DNA of 64,000 nt, taken from assembly GCA_964016985.1 (NCBI GenBank), contig OZ024823.1:135924112-135988111 (forward strand), written 5' to 3'. Source of the DNA: Anodontia alba (lineage: Eukaryota; Mollusca; Bivalvia; Lucinida; Lucinidae). The notes under the pieces are model-generated. The model was not told the DNA's origin, ran no database searches, and saw only the letters and a list, made by a program, of their open reading frames with translations. Positions 42,301 through 53,637 of this stretch are shown piece after piece. Made by a program: the position numbers and the translations under genes. Position 1 is the first letter of the stretch, and the number at the start of each line of letters is the position of its first letter.

Positions 42301-42763
42301 ATTGTAGTACTGCTACTAGACTGGCCCCCGTCTAACTGATATATGAATCAGCATAAAAACTATATATATTTTACAAAAATCCTATCTTTTGTAATGTCCT
42401 TCTCTCTGATTTGGCTGATCAGTATGACTGGAAAGGGAGATGATGTGTGCAGAAAAATAGTCAAGGAGGAGTATTTTACCTTTGTTAGATTAGAAATGTA
42501 AAACTCATAGCATGGTGCCAGGCTATACGGCTACCCACTCTGATGAAGTTTCGTGTCACGTGTTTTCTTCATGCATCGCGTTCACCTTCAGTTGCTGCCC
42601 ATTGTTTTCATGCTTCGTTCTGTTTGGGCTTTGTTTGCTATGTATTGTGAATAAAATTTGAAATAAGAGCGAATATTTTGTGCCATCAAAATCGACTTGA
42701 ATCGGTTCCTCCAACCCGATCGTTTTACTATTGACCGTTCTAAGGCAGTGGTTCCAGTGAATT
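42301..42763. other. No gene seen; Fam-I end
   Basis: 42722-42756 has TATTGACCGTTCTAAGGCAG. The rest is unassigned. Confidence 0.5.
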
Positions 42764-43045
42764 CATGACGAAACCATGCATATATAATTTTGATCCCCTT
42801 AAACCCTACTTTCATATAGTATAGCTGGGGTTTACAGGGATATACATTATTTTTCTTATTTCTGCTCAAAAGCATAGATTGTTGGTATTCGTTAGAACCG
42901 CTTAGACCGTCGAGGCGGTTCTAACGAGTACCATAATCTATGTTTTGAGCAGAAACATGAAAAATATCAGAATTTTTTATCTGAAAATTCTCATTGTTTG
43001 ATAGTAAAATTTTCATTGCATTGGAATAGGCATGTTTTCGTAATG
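42764..43045 (-). mobile_element. Fam-A MITE copy 11
   Basis: Reverse. Centre reads GAACCGCTTAGACCGTCGAGGCGG, slightly longer than usual. Both TIRs present. Confidence 0.93.
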
Positions 43046-43280
43046 TATTTTCTTTACTGCCTTATTGTTGCTCGCTTCATTTTCATTTCTTTCGTATTGT
43101 GTTCTGTTTGTTGACTTACTGTTGCGTTGGGTGGACACTGTCTAGTACTGTATTCACTTCATAGAGTAGGACGGAGCCGGTTGTTTTGCTTTCAGTGGAT
43201 TTGTAGTGTGCGTGCTGTCTGTTGTAGTTTATTTAATCTTTTTCCTTGGTATCATTGGTAGGCTATTTCCTTGGTGAAGG
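43046..43280 (+). repeat. Fam-I fragment
   Basis: GTTGACTTACTGTTGCGTTGGG, GGAGCCGGTTGTTTTGCTTTC, CTTGGTATCATTGGTAGGCTATTTCC. Confidence 0.68.
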
Positions 43281-43524
43281 GATTTGTTTTCAAACAAATG
43301 TTATAAATAAATAAATTCATACTGTTAACGCCAAATGAAAAGATAGGATACTGTATTTGAGTTTGCTGGTAATAATATATGACTCTACAACTTAAAGCCA
43401 GACCTAATACAAATATTACCGAGAAAACAGGTAGCTTTTTGACAAGACCGTAAGGTACCTTTGTAGTGACAAACGAATGTAAAATACTGATTTACATCAT
43501 ACTGAAAGCTGGATATTTTTATTA

Positions 43525-43786
43525 TTCAAGTGTTTAATGCGTAATAAGTGTGGGCCGTGTCATAAGAAAATAACTTTTTCATAACCGCTACTCGCAAGAG
43601 AGGCTCAATCTTGGACAGGGTATTCCACAAAAATATAAGTGAATATATACAACAAATCCCGCAATCCTGAGGCACAGTGTTCCCTAGGCACCAAAAGAAG
43701 AAAATCTGAGGAAGAAACAATGACAACAAAATAAATAAAAAAATAAAAATAAAAAAAAATAAAAAAATAAAACAAATGCCACGTAT
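43525..43786 (-). repeat. Fam-I fragment interrupted by Fam-A
   Basis: Minus-strand Fam-I (CAATCCTGAGGCACAGTGTTCCCTAGGCACC) with an A-rich run 43735-43775. It continues at 44052-44105 beyond Fam-A copy 12. Confidence 0.75.
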
Positions 43787-44051
43787 CATTACGAAAACAC
43801 GCCTATATAATTTTGACCCTTTAAACCCCACTTTTATTTAGCAAAACTGGGGTTTACTGGGGTATACATTATTTTTCTTATTTTTGCTCAAAAACATAGA
43901 TTGTTATACTCGTAAGAACCGCCTCGCCGAGGCGGTTCTAACGAGTACCCACAATCTATGTTTTTGAGTAGAAATATGAAAGATATCAGAAATTTTTATC
44001 TGAAATTTTTCAGTTTTTTCTTTATATTTGAATAGGCGTGTTTTCGTAATG
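43787..44051 (-). mobile_element. Fam-A MITE copy 12, inserted in Fam-I
   Basis: Full length; left central arm lost GGGT (TTGTTATACTCGTAAG). The flanks join to a continuous Fam-I sequence with no base repeated. Confidence 0.94.
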
Positions 44052-44105
44052 TGAAACCACCGAAACACGAACAAAGAAGAACTGCAACAGAGGAACACCC
44101 TTGGG
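44052..44105 (-). repeat. Fam-I continuation
   Basis: GAAACCACCGAAACACGAACAAAGAAGAACTGCAACAGAGGAAC...GACGGTCGGTAG, reverse of the standard Fam-I start. Confidence 0.8.
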
Positions 44106-44470
44106 ACGGTCGGTAGAAAAACTAAGTGACATCATTGTCTTCTGACTTTGACGGTATCCAATTACAGAATCCCCGGATAATCTAACTCCAAGTAAAGTGC
44201 CTTATGACTTTACGTCACTCTCCTCGATCCTCCTGTATCATGTTCAATGTATTGAGCCAGGCCTTCTACATTTGAATAATAGTGTTTTTCTTACCTTGCT
44301 CTTCACATAAAATGATGCAATCAGACAACAGCCTGACACATTCTCTGACACTTTAGTCAGTGAAATAACGTACCTTTACATGTCAGCCCAGCAAAATCTC
44401 AGAATATCCTGAATATTCCTTTCTGTGTGATCAGCTTCTTTGCCTTCAAGTGTAGTTTAAGGAGAATGGG
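44106..44470. other. No gene seen
   Basis: Nothing recognisable. Confidence 0.5.
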
Positions 44471-44650
44471 TACACATTCAGGAGAGGATACTTCTGGAGA
44501 GGTGACCTTTTGCTTCCCTTTTCAAACGGGATCTACTCTAATAGGGAAGACTTTGCTCCCATGGCTTTTGAAAAGGGAGCAAATTCGTTCCTTTTTGAGC
44601 AGATCCTATTTCAAAAGGGGACAAAATGGGATCTATCTGCAGGATGTTTT
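44471..44650. repeat. Fam-M repeat, palindromic
   Basis: TTTGCTTCCCTTTTCAAACGGGATCTACTCTAATAGGGAAG, then TTGAAAAGGGAGCAAATTCG...GAGCAGATCCTATTTCAAAAGGG. The words TAGAGTAGATCCC and GGGAGCAA recur at 16.6, 23.1, 25.3, 32.5, 53.7, 54.3 and 55.2 kb. The ORF 44427-44849 spans it. Confidence 0.65.
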
Positions 44651-45089
44651 CTTCTTTGTTAAAACAAACTTGGCAAAAATCTACCAGTTGTATCCAGTCC
44701 CCATAGATATCTTTAACAGTTTCCTTAAAGAGGGGGCTTTAAGAGGACCACGAAGACTAAACATCCTCGTAATCAGCATATACAAAAGAGCCATTTTATC
44801 TCTAGTGGCTGACCTTTTTTATCAAAACAAAACTCTAAGGTTCAGCTAAGTGGTCTACTTAATATCTCTTGACTGTCTGTTTCCGTTTCTATAACAGATA
44901 CATGCACACGTGCGCGTTTATATAACAACAGCTTGCAACTTACATATGTGATTTGTTCTTGTTTTAATACATGATGAGTATCGCGAGACCACGGCCTTGC
45001 TGTTATAGGACCAAATCGGCATGTGCATTCACGGACGACCATGACTATCTGGGCTTTACTATTAGAATCATCTACGGAACTATAGAAAA
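44651..45089. other. No gene seen
   Basis: ORFs on both strands without known domain. Confidence 0.5.
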
Positions 45090-45360
45090 TCGTACAATTG
45101 TCGGTTTTCGTTTGCTTCAGCATTTCAATTATTTCTTGCTGTCGAGTCCTCATCGTTGTTTCGTCTCTGTATTCGTTTGATTTTTATGTTCTCGGAGATG
45201 TTGCACTGATGAGTTAGAAACCCTTCGCGCGGACTGAACTGATGTCTTGTGTATAACACGGCAGAACTAAGAGCGAAGGTTGTGGTCACGTAAAATCGAT
45301 TTAGGCCCCCAGTAAGGTTTCTACTGACCGTTCCAAGGCGATGCTTCTGCTGTGGTTCTT
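45090..45360 (+). repeat. Fam-I fragment
   Basis: Parallels 28540-28800 almost base for base. Ends at GTTCTTC, immediately before the RT coding remnant. Confidence 0.85.
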
Positions 45361-45932
45361 CCGATACCGAGGCACCCTTTTTAGATTTGAATCTTTGTAT
45401 ATCTAATGGTACAGTTTCCCCCAAAATTTATGATAAACGGGACGATTTTGATTTTGATATTGTCAATTTCCCTTTTCTGGATGGCGATGTCCCCCGGCGT
45501 ACCTCATATGGAGTATACATATCTCAACTTATTAGATTCGCCAGAGCTTCTTCCAATCTTAGTGACTTTAACTACCGTAATAAAGCCCTTACTGCCAAAC
45601 TTCTTAGGCAGGGCTATCGTTATTTTAGACTTCGTAAGGCGTTTTTGAAATTTTATCGCAGACACAGTGCCTTGGTAGAAAAATATAGCGTCAGTCTGAA
45701 AACACTTCTGCAACAAGGTATATCGGGACCAGAATTTAACGGTGACTTAGTGTACTTTTCGGAGTAATTCAGAAAACTTGTTAACTGTTATAAAAGAATT
45801 GGCTATAGCCTGGAGATTATGCGGCAGACTGCATACCTAATTGTCAACCCACTCATTGTTGTTGGCTATGCTTCAATCTTTCATTGCACGACGGCGGTTC
45901 GGGCCTTAGACTCAATGATGGTCTCTTCGTAA
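45361..45932 (+). pseudogene. Reverse-transcriptase C-terminal region, degraded
   Basis: The plus frame begins abruptly at about 45361 with DTEAPFLDLNLCISNG (the 'FLDL' segment after the RT catalytic core), then YDKRDDFDFDIVNFPFLDGD, SYGVYISQLIRFARASS, LTAKLLRQGYRYFRLRKAFL, FYRRHSALVEKYSVSLKTLL and FNGDLVYFSE, stop at 45765-45767. After a gap or frameshift (about 45768-45785) the coding resemblance resumes with KRIGYSLEIMRQTAYLIVNP and FHCTTAVRALDSM, stopping at about 45930. I recall this arrangement from RT-encoding retroelements common in invertebrate genomes; I cannot decide between non-LTR and Penelope-like classes. The catalytic palm is absent (5' truncation). Fam-I follows directly and is probably its 3' portion. 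Confidence 0.8.
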
Positions 45933-46760
45933 AACTTTAACTTGGGGCTTGACGATATGTCTTTGGCTAGACCAGGCCCGCCGTGGTTCAACCATTGGTT
46001 TTCATTTACTCAGGTATACAGTAGACTTAGCCATGAGTACTCGTCTTTGTTTATTATAGTGATTAATTTGATTTTTATGTTTTCGCTTTGATGCATTGAC
46101 TGAGTTGGGAGCCTTAATGCGAACCGAATTTTTATGTATTTCTGTATTAAGAGTAGCATCGGGACCCAGGGTGAAGTTGGCTAGCTGTAAAAGTACTTTA
46201 AACCCCCTGGTGGTTTACTCTACTGATCGTTCTAAAGCTGTGGTACCGGTGTTAGTCTTACATGTACTCTTTGTTGCTTTGTGGTTTATTCCACGAGGCG
46301 ATTTGTTCTATGTCTTACCTTGTGTTATTTTGTTCTTGTGTTTTTCAGTATTTTTAGCATTACGATTACTTCGCTTGGGGAAGAGATAGCTAATCTTAGT
46401 GCTTTTCGTACTTTTGTTCGATTTGTGCTTGTTAGGTTTTGTCGGATTCCTCTTCCTCTTGGCATCAGGGAAGAGCTGCGGTTTGTGATTTGGCACTCCC
46501 TCGACTTTTCTCTTACGTTTTTTTTTTTTTTTTTTTTTTTTACTATTTCTGTCATTGTATGCCTTTGCATGTATGGCCTGGTGACTTCTTTTTATTATTA
46601 TTATTTTGAATTGCCAATTATTTGGGATAGAAACTGTTCTTTTGGCTTTCTGCTTGTAGTGTTTTGATTGTGGTGCCGTAACTTTAAGTGCGTCCTTCTT
46701 TCCCTTTGGTGTCTTGCACGGAAGGTAATTGTATCGATTCCTGATCATTGCCTTCCTTTC
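45933..46760 (+). repeat. Fam-I, longest stretch
   Basis: Runs from just after the RT remnant through TACTCTACTGATCGTTCTAAAGC (46217), AGAGATAGCTAATC, a T run (46519-46540) and TAATTGTATCGATTCCTGATCATTGCC (46720-46750). ORFs across it (46096-46389, 46281-46667) are repeat-derived. Confidence 0.75.
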
Positions 46761-47113
46761 CTTTCTCCTCCTATTACCGCGAAACCTATGACTATTCAAA
46801 CTTGAAACGTCTACGAGACGTCGGTGTCTCTCTTCCTGTACAGTCTTTATCCAATATCCATTTATGTCGAGTAGAATCTTCTACTTCAACTCTTTGGTCA
46901 GGTTCATTTCATATATAGGAATAATTATTACCATGTTTTGTAGGAATTTCGGAACTTAATGCAAACCATATAGACCCTAATGAGACGCCGCGTGCTGCGG
47001 CGTCTGATCTGGGTCTACACTATTTTCCTATATCCCTTTTACTAGGGACGCTAGGCATAAATGGGACGCTAGGCATAAATGGTTTACTGGGACGCTAGGC
47101 ATAAATGGTTTAC
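46761..47113. repeat. Fam-E-type MITE with triplicated end
   Basis: Outer part ATCCATTTATGTCGAGTAGAATCTTC (46857), hairpin GACGCCGCGTGCTGCGGCGTC (46984-47004), then GGGACGCTAGGCATAAAT three times (from 47045, 47063 and 47089), a local expansion of its right end. Confidence 0.8.
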
Positions 47114-47200
47114 AATCGTACATCTAAAACTTTTCGCAAAAATTTCAACTTGCAAAAGATGTAAGTTCAGATTCTCTTGCGGCCAATGAACACTTTTATA

Positions 47201-47265
47201 CCCCCCCCCACCCCCCCACCCCCCCCCCCCCCACAAAAAAACAAAAACAAAAAAAAGACAAAAAA
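47201..47265. repeat. Poly-C then poly-A low complexity
   Basis: C-rich run to 47232, A-rich run to 47265, abutting Fam-A copy 13. Length is probably unreliable. Confidence 0.95.
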
Positions 47266-47534
47266 CATTACGAAAACATGCCTATTCATGTATTTGTCAC
47301 CAAAAATGAAAATTTTCAGACAAAAAAAATCCTCATATTTTTCATATTTCTGCTCAAAACATAGATTGTGGGTGCTCGTTAGAACCGCCTCGACCAGGCG
47401 GTTCTAATGAGTATCCACAATCTATGTTTTTGAGCAGACATAAGAAAAATAATGTATACCCTTGTAAACCCCAGTTTTACTTTATAAAAGTGGGGTTTAT
47501 GGGATCAAAATTATATAGGCATGTTATACTGATG
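47266..47534 (+). mobile_element. Fam-A MITE copy 13
   Basis: Left arm shortened (CTATTCATGTATTTGTCACC). Right TIR worn (ATGTTATACTGATG). Centre GAACCGCCTCGACCAGGCGG. Confidence 0.9.
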
Positions 47535-47599
47535 GTAAACACCCTGAAATGTCAAGCTTTCTGGGCAAGGTACGAACAACCCACTTGGAATGGTCAATA

Positions 47600-48060
47600 G
47601 CAAAATTGTTGCAGACCGAGCTTCAATACCCTTTGCGACATTTCAACCACTCATTAAATCCATAGGGAGGTGCTGAAGGGTTAAGTTTCGAGATTAGGTC
47701 CGACCATCGACTGACAAACTATTTATGTTTAACCAGACGAAAATAGGTACACTTCGTAGAAAGTTTAGAGGCCACGATAGGAGAGGACAGAATCCATCCT
47801 CGACTTCCTCACTTTCATTTTGTTGGAGTCTGATTATTAATGCCAGTGGCCGGGCCCATCGTGATCCTGTTTGTGGTTTTCTTGTGTTCTGGCTTCAGAA
47901 CGCCTTTGTTCCCTTTGCTTTGTTTCAGCATTCGTTTTGATTATATGTGTTTCACTGTAATGTTTCACAGATGAGGCAGAGTATTCCATAAGCGGATCGA
48001 ATGTATGTGTGTAATTTGGAGTTGCATCGGAAACAGTGGTGAGGTTTCGTGCGTGTAAAA
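47600..48060 (+). repeat. Fam-I fragment (internal part)
   Basis: GGTTAAGTTTCGAGATTAGGTCCGACC, TTTGTTGGAGTCTG, GCCGGGCCCATCGTGATCCTG, TTTTCTTGTGTTCTGGCTTCAG. The last part recurs at 59990-60015. Confidence 0.75.
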
Positions 48061-48063
48061 CTT

Positions 48064-48294
48064 GTTTAACCCATTTAAGCCTAGCGTCCCATAAAAGGGA
48101 CTTTGGCAAACAGTATAGACCCAGATCAGACGCCGCAGAACGCGGCGTCTGATCATGGTCAACACTTTGCATTTAGTTCAGAAAATTCTTCAAAACATGA
48201 TAATAGTAAAAACTAACCAGATACCCTTAATAAAGGAGATGGACCTGTCCAAAGACTTAAGGCAGAAGAGTTCATTCGGCGTAAATGGGTTACG
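48064..48294. mobile_element. Fam-E-type TTAA MITE
   Basis: TTAACCCATTTAAGCCTAGCG left; GGCGTAAATGGGTTA right. Core GACGCCGCAGAACGCGGCGTC. The ends (CCCATTTA/TAAATGGG) define a subfamily also seen at 51604 and 60365. Confidence 0.82.
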
Positions 48295-48464
48295 TCCTCC
48301 AGTAGTTTTCCTACTGACCGTTCCAAATTGGTTCTTCTGTTGCGGCTCTTGTTTGCGGGTCTGTGGTTCTGTATGTGGCGTTTATTTTGTCCTTATTTGT
48401 TCTTCATCACTCCTTCCTTTGGTGCCTCGGTAAGGCTGTATTCGTGATTGTGGCATTTCTCTGT
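48295..48464 (+). repeat. Fam-I fragment interrupted by Fam-A copy 14
   Basis: CTACTGACCGTTCCAAATTGG to GTGATTGTGGCATTTCTCTGT; continues TATCTTCAGTTATATTT after the Fam-A copy. Confidence 0.82.
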
Positions 48465-48744
48465 CATTACGAAAACATGCCTATTCAAATATACTGAACA
48501 TTTTGATTCCAAAATATGAAAGTTTTTCAGATAAAAAATTCTGATATTCTTCATATTTATGCTCAAAACATAGATTGTGGATACTCGTTAGAACCGCCTC
48601 GGCGAGGCGGTTCTAACGAGTACCCAAAATCTATGTTTTTGATCAGAAATAAGAAAACTAATGAAAACCCCTGTAAACCCCACTTTTACTATATAAAAGT
48701 GGGGTTTAAGGGGGTCAATATTATATAGGCATGTTTTCGTGATG
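48465..48744 (+). mobile_element. Fam-A MITE copy 14, inserted in Fam-I
   Basis: Full length. The flanking Fam-I words join without duplication (TTTCTCTGT + TATCTTC; other copies read TTTCCTGTGTATCTT, same length). Confidence 0.95.
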
Positions 48745-49524
48745 TATCTTCAGTTATATTTATGCTGTGGCGAAGACACGGTAGCTCTTACTCCCACCAA
48801 CATTTAGGACGAAAGGTTATGGACACGTTTACCTTTACATTTATATAGGTATATATGGTTTCTTCAGATGAATCGACCGATATAATTGCTGTTTTCTATT
48901 TGTCCAGATGTTTCCACGATTAAATATTGAACATGAACTTTAGTACTAGAAAGTTAACAACATTTCATTGTAGCACACCTAATTGATGAATACATGTAAC
49001 ATTTACTTAAGCAGAGTTCAATGTTCTGATTAGATCTGGGACGTTCCTTGCAAACATTGGCAACACTCTGCACCGATCTTTCGGTAAACAGAACTGTCGC
49101 GATAATTATAACATAACGGTATCCATTGCTGATTGATAATTATATGCTTTTTTCTGATAAAAAAAATCACAATAGAATATTTCTCCGTGCGTTGTCAAAG
49201 TTATCTACGAAACTAGTACAAAAAGTTCGGCATTAAGCTACAGTTACCTTAGTACCGACAGCCAACTTTGGGCTACACGTTCCAGATTGCTTCAATTTGA
49301 ATATTAGAGTTACCATATGCGTACCTATATGAGCCGCGCCGCGAGAAAAAAAAGCTTTTTGAACTTTTACTTCAGAATCTATCAGTGTGCATGCCCGGTC
49401 TCTTGACGAGGCCACATGCCCATTTTTTTTTCTTTGCTTCTGTTTCCCTCCGCCCATAAACGAATAGCAGACTTTCTGGCGATACATCGCGGATGCGGAA
49501 CAGACAGTGGCAAACTAAATGTCA
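48745..49524. other. No gene seen
   Basis: About 750 bp with no repeat match in the window and no convincing ORF (minus 49233-49487 unrecognised). Confidence 0.5.
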
Positions 49525-49620
49525 CTTGAGAAACCACCGACGCACGAACAAAGAAGAAAAGAAGAAATGTTACAGAGGAAGTGCCTTGGAACGGTCTGTA
49601 GAAACCCTACTAGGGGCTTA
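49525..49620 (-). repeat. Fam-I fragment, reverse
   Basis: GAAACCACCGACGCACGAACAAAGAAG ... TGCCTTGGAACGGTCTGTAGAAACCCTACTAGGGGCTTAAATC. Confidence 0.8.
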
Positions 49621-49801
49621 AATCATTTAGAATGGATATGCTTATTTTACAGCCACTAGGTCAATGGCACTGTTGGTGGACTCAAGTCACAGAGAATAAC
49701 GTTCGGTCAGTAATCAGTGCTCGGTACGTGTGACGAGACATCATTACTGACAACGGTACTGAGTTACTGGTACCAGTACTGCCATATTGACTGATCTTAC
49801 T

Positions 49802-49946
49802 CCGGGCACATGAAGATTACACAACGTCGCATTAACGTCAATACAATATTGTGGCATTTATACAACGTTGCATGAACGTGGACGTAATCTTATGACACTT
49901 ACACACCACTTTATTTCAACTGTATGAACGCCGTGTGTCCACTGGG
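49802..49946. mobile_element. Fam-C MITE copy 5, diverged
   Basis: CCGGGCACATGAAGATTACACAACGTCG left; CGCCGTGTGTCCACTGGG right. Interior AACGTTGCATGAACG words; palindrome poorly preserved. Confidence 0.72.
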
Positions 49947-50810
49947 AATACTATTTCCAAACATTTTAAATGTTTTTAAAAGTTATGTGATCTGCTCATG
50001 CGGGAATGGGGATGGGGCATGGTTTAGTGTATACGGCTTCACTTTCTATAGAACATACATGTATTTCCCATATTAGGCTTTGATCGTAGGTACTTGCTAC
50101 AGTGCATATCTCCTACCTGTTTTGTAATTAAGTATTATAAATGACATCTTTGACCGACATTTTAAACCTTAGTCATATTTAAAACTGTTTTTCACAGCCG
50201 CTTTTTTAAAGTACGCTATACAGGTACAAAACCAGGTCTTATCAATGATTATGAAATCGACTAAAGACAATATGTTAGCTCTAGGCAACCAGCAACAAAT
50301 CTTATTACAATAACATATTATTCAAGATATTGCTATTGGGCTTTATAAGTTTTAAAAAGCCAATGCCAGGTAATTCTGGAGACGTTATTCGATTTATCAA
50401 TGATATTGAAACGCTTTTTGCGTGCTCTTTGTCTTTCCTTTGAATTGAAACTACTTCGAGTTTTGATAGTATGAGATAGAAAGAGAACTTTTATCAAGTT
50501 TCATGAATAGAGAGATGGTATAATAGACACAAAGAATGTAAATAATCCAGACAACGGCAAAAGGCCTATCGCCTAGTCTGTAACCATCTCATAAATATCA
50601 TGTTGGCTCAGATCTAAACAAACAGTTTGTTCAATAGAGGTCCCATTCGCTTTATATAGCTGTCAATAGATATAAAAGTATGTAAGACGCATATCTAGAC
50701 TGAGTTCTCTGGGAAGTTAGAATCGATATTTGAAGACACTGGGAACTTCGGTACTTGTTTATTCTATTAGATCATTAACAGTGCACTGTGACGAGCCAAA
50801 AAGGGTGTGC
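49947..50810. other. No gene seen
   Basis: One of the longest repeat-poor stretches here. No ORF over 60 codons with a known motif. Confidence 0.55.
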
Positions 50811-51005
50811 TAGCCCTTTAAGCATTGCAGACCAAATTTTGTTTGGCAAACAGTGTAGATCCTGATAACACGACTCAGAATCTACATCGTTTGCCATTCT
50901 GTTTTGATTTTTGACTGAAAGCCCAGCTTGGAATGATGGTTCAGACCAGATACAAAGATCAAAGAGTCCACTTCATGTTCAGAAACACGTGAATAAATGT
51001 GTTAA
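50811..51005. mobile_element. Fam-E TTAA MITE copy 6
   Basis: AGCCCTTTAAGCATTGC left, core GGCAAACAGTGTAGATCCTGATAACACG (hairpin mostly lost), ACGTGAATAAATGTGTTAA right. Confidence 0.72.
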
Positions 51006-51239
51006 AACGACCACACATAGGTTTCGTAGGGCGGGTAGTTTATTTTAGAAAAACATTTCGTCAATAATCTATGCAATTGAAAACGCAAGAAAGAAGGAAA
51101 GAAATATACAATTTCTGTGATTTAGAATTATTTGGAGTTTTGAAATAAATATCTTTGCTGTTTAAAGGGATAAGAATACTTTCAGGGGAAGCAACTCTGT
51201 AAAACCTATTTTACGTTCCTCCTGAAAAGGTGTCAAGTC

Positions 51240-51520
51240 CATTACGAAAACATACCTCTATAATTTTGATACCCTTAAACCCCACTTTTATATAGCACAA
51301 CTGTGGTTTACAGGGGTATACATTATTTTTCCTTATTTCTGCTCAAAAACATAGATAGTGGGTACTCGTTAGGACCGCCTCGGAGAGGCGGTTCTAACGA
51401 GTACCCATAATATATGTTTTGATCAGAAATATAAAAACTACCAGAATTTTTCATTTGAAAGTTTTCATTTTTTTGGCAGTAAAATTATCGATATATTTGA
51501 ATAGGCGTGTTTTCGTAATG
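51240..51520 (-). mobile_element. Fam-A MITE copy 15
   Basis: Full length; central arms GGGTACTCGTTAGGACCGCC / GGCGGTTCTAACGAGTACCC. Confidence 0.94.
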
Positions 51521-51603
51521 CTACGAGAAAAGACTGCTTCCTTGGTGGACAGGAAAGCAAACACGAAGTCAAAGGGTGTTTCCACTGTACAAAATGGCGG
51601 AAT

Positions 51604-51801
51604 TATCCCATTTATGCCGAGTAGACTCTTCCACCTTAACTCTTTGGACCTGTGCATTTCCAATAGAAGGGGTGTCTGGTTAGTTTTATCATTACCATCC
51701 TGTGCTTAATGCAAACAATGTAGACCCCGAACAGACGCCGCGTGGCATCTGATCTAGGGCTACACTGTTTGCCAATGTACCTTTTATTCGTAAATGGGTT
51801 A
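51604..51801. mobile_element. Fam-E-type TTAA MITE
   Basis: ATTATCCCATTTATGCCGAG left (TTAA mutated), CGTAAATGGGTTAA right. Core GACGCCGCGTGGCATC, half of the hairpin cap lost. Confidence 0.78.
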
Positions 51802-52024
51802 ACAGTTTCTACAGTTCATTTTTTTTATTTATTTTTAATTTTATTTCATTTTGTTACACGTTAGAGGTGCCTTGTAATAGACTATGTTTATCAAGCATAA
51901 GAAGATAAATCCATACTGCAGTGGGCATCAAATGTAAGCGTATTAGTACATTGCAGCTGACAAAACTACCGCATTTCGCCTCATACCAGGACTCGTCGTT
52001 GTGCAAAACTTAGGTTTACATACA

Positions 52025-52302
52025 CATTACGAAAACACGCCTATTCAAATGTATTGAAAATTTCACCTCCAAAAACTGAAAATTTTCAGATAAAAAACTC
52101 TGATATTTTTCATATTTCTGCTCAAAACATAGATTGTTGGTACTCGTTAGAACCGCATCGGCGAGGCGGTTCTAACGAGTACCCGCAATCTATGTTTTTG
52201 AGCATAGATAAGAAAATAATGTACACCCCTGTAAACCTCAGTTTTACTATATAAAAGTGGGGTTCAAGGGGGTCAAAATTATATAGGCATGTTTTCGTGA
52301 TG
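52025..52302 (+). mobile_element. Fam-A MITE copy 16
   Basis: Close to consensus throughout, including a TATATAAAAGTGGGGTT arm. Confidence 0.95.
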
Positions 52303-53065
52303 ACTACTTAATGATGGCAAAATCTGAAGGAATAATAATGTTGAAAGACACCAAATTTTACAACCATAAACGTAAATACCCTAATCGGTCTCTGAGGATA
52401 TCTAGAACATTGTCTACCCAATTTACCCTGAGTTTTCAGACGGATAGGCCTCAGTGAATACTGTAGTCCAAAAATTAGTCGCCACAGGACGCGACGCCTG
52501 GTCATGGTCTACAAATGTGCCATTCATCTAGCAGTTTTTGATACATCACTAGGGCCCAGGTGTTCAAACCTTAACGAAGTTGTAAGCTAACGTGACGTTA
52601 AATTTTTTTGAAATATGGCAATTACATTGATAGTTTTTGCTGAAAAAAAAGAGTAGATTTTGTTTAAATTTTAGGACAAGTATCGGTAGGGGTAAAATGT
52701 GTCCAAATATTTGGGTTAAAAACGGCAGCAACTGTCGTATGCCGGATGACAGTAGGCTTCCCTTTGATTGTAGAGGTCCTTCTTGACACTTGTGGTCAGC
52801 CTGTTGATTTGTTTATGTCAATATTCATTTCCACATCATTTCAATTTTAAATTAATCAGATTTCTCTGTATTAGATCTCAGATATTGTACTTGACTCATT
52901 AAAGGTCAGCGCACAGCCATAAAGAATAGCCTGTTTCAATTTACAAGTTAATGCTCCGAGTTTACTGCCAATCTGACCGTAAATAATAGACCGTGACAAG
53001 GGTGACCGTAGCATTAATTCAGAGTCCAACTTAACTTACACGAACATAATATCATTTTATCCATA
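52303..53065. other. No gene seen
   Basis: A worn Fam-E word (GGACGCGACGCCTGGTCATGG) near 52487; otherwise nothing recognised. Confidence 0.5.
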
Positions 53066-53260
53066 TCACGAGAAAATGAGCATTTTTCCATCTGAAAGCT
53101 CAGCCTATGTATTTGTGCAGTCTGATCAGGACTTTTATCATCCCCTTCCCCTTACAGAATCGATAAATACAATAGAATATATCGATGGACTGAGCCTGTC
53201 TTGATACGCCCTGAGCAAGCTGGTCTGAGCCTTTTTCTTGTGTTACGCAGCAATATAATT
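53066..53260. repeat. Diverged Fam-G element
   Basis: AGCCTATGTATTTGTGCAGTCTGATCAGG and the worn second half match the Fam-G layout; ends unclear. Confidence 0.5.
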
Positions 53261-53427
53261 TCCGTGTCAGGCAAAAAGGTATTTAAACTGAGGGACAACG
53301 AAGGTCCAGTTACCATGCTTTGAATTTACCAAGGACAATTTACACAATCCGGTGTTGGCAGAGATCCTAGTCAGAATATCGGGATACGAAGGCTGGCCTG
53401 GATTCAGCTGCTCTATATTCTCTATCG

Positions 53428-53637
53428 TGAAACCCTTTTGTCCCTAAAGACAAATACGGATACATTTGCAACTAGTGTAGATCCAGATGAGACGGCTCGT
53501 AACGAGCCGTCACATCAGGATCTATACTGTTTGTCATATTGATTTTGATTTTAGACTGAAACCACCGTTTGCAATAGATGTGTCCAAATTTAGAGGTGGA
53601 AGAGTCAATGCCAGAAAATCAGGGGTAAAAGGGTTAC
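53428..53637. mobile_element. Fam-E MITE copy 7
   Basis: AACCCTTTTGTCCCTAAAGAC left, GGGGTAAAAGGGTTA right; core GATGAGACGGCTCGTAACGAGCCGTCACATCAGG. Confidence 0.82.

Noticed and set aside
44427..44849. 140-codon ORF
   Set aside because: Spans Fam-M palindromic words and has no domain.
46281..46799. Long ORFs on both strands (Phe-rich plus, Lys-rich minus)
   Set aside because: Within Fam-I and driven by a poly-T run; frames open on both strands.
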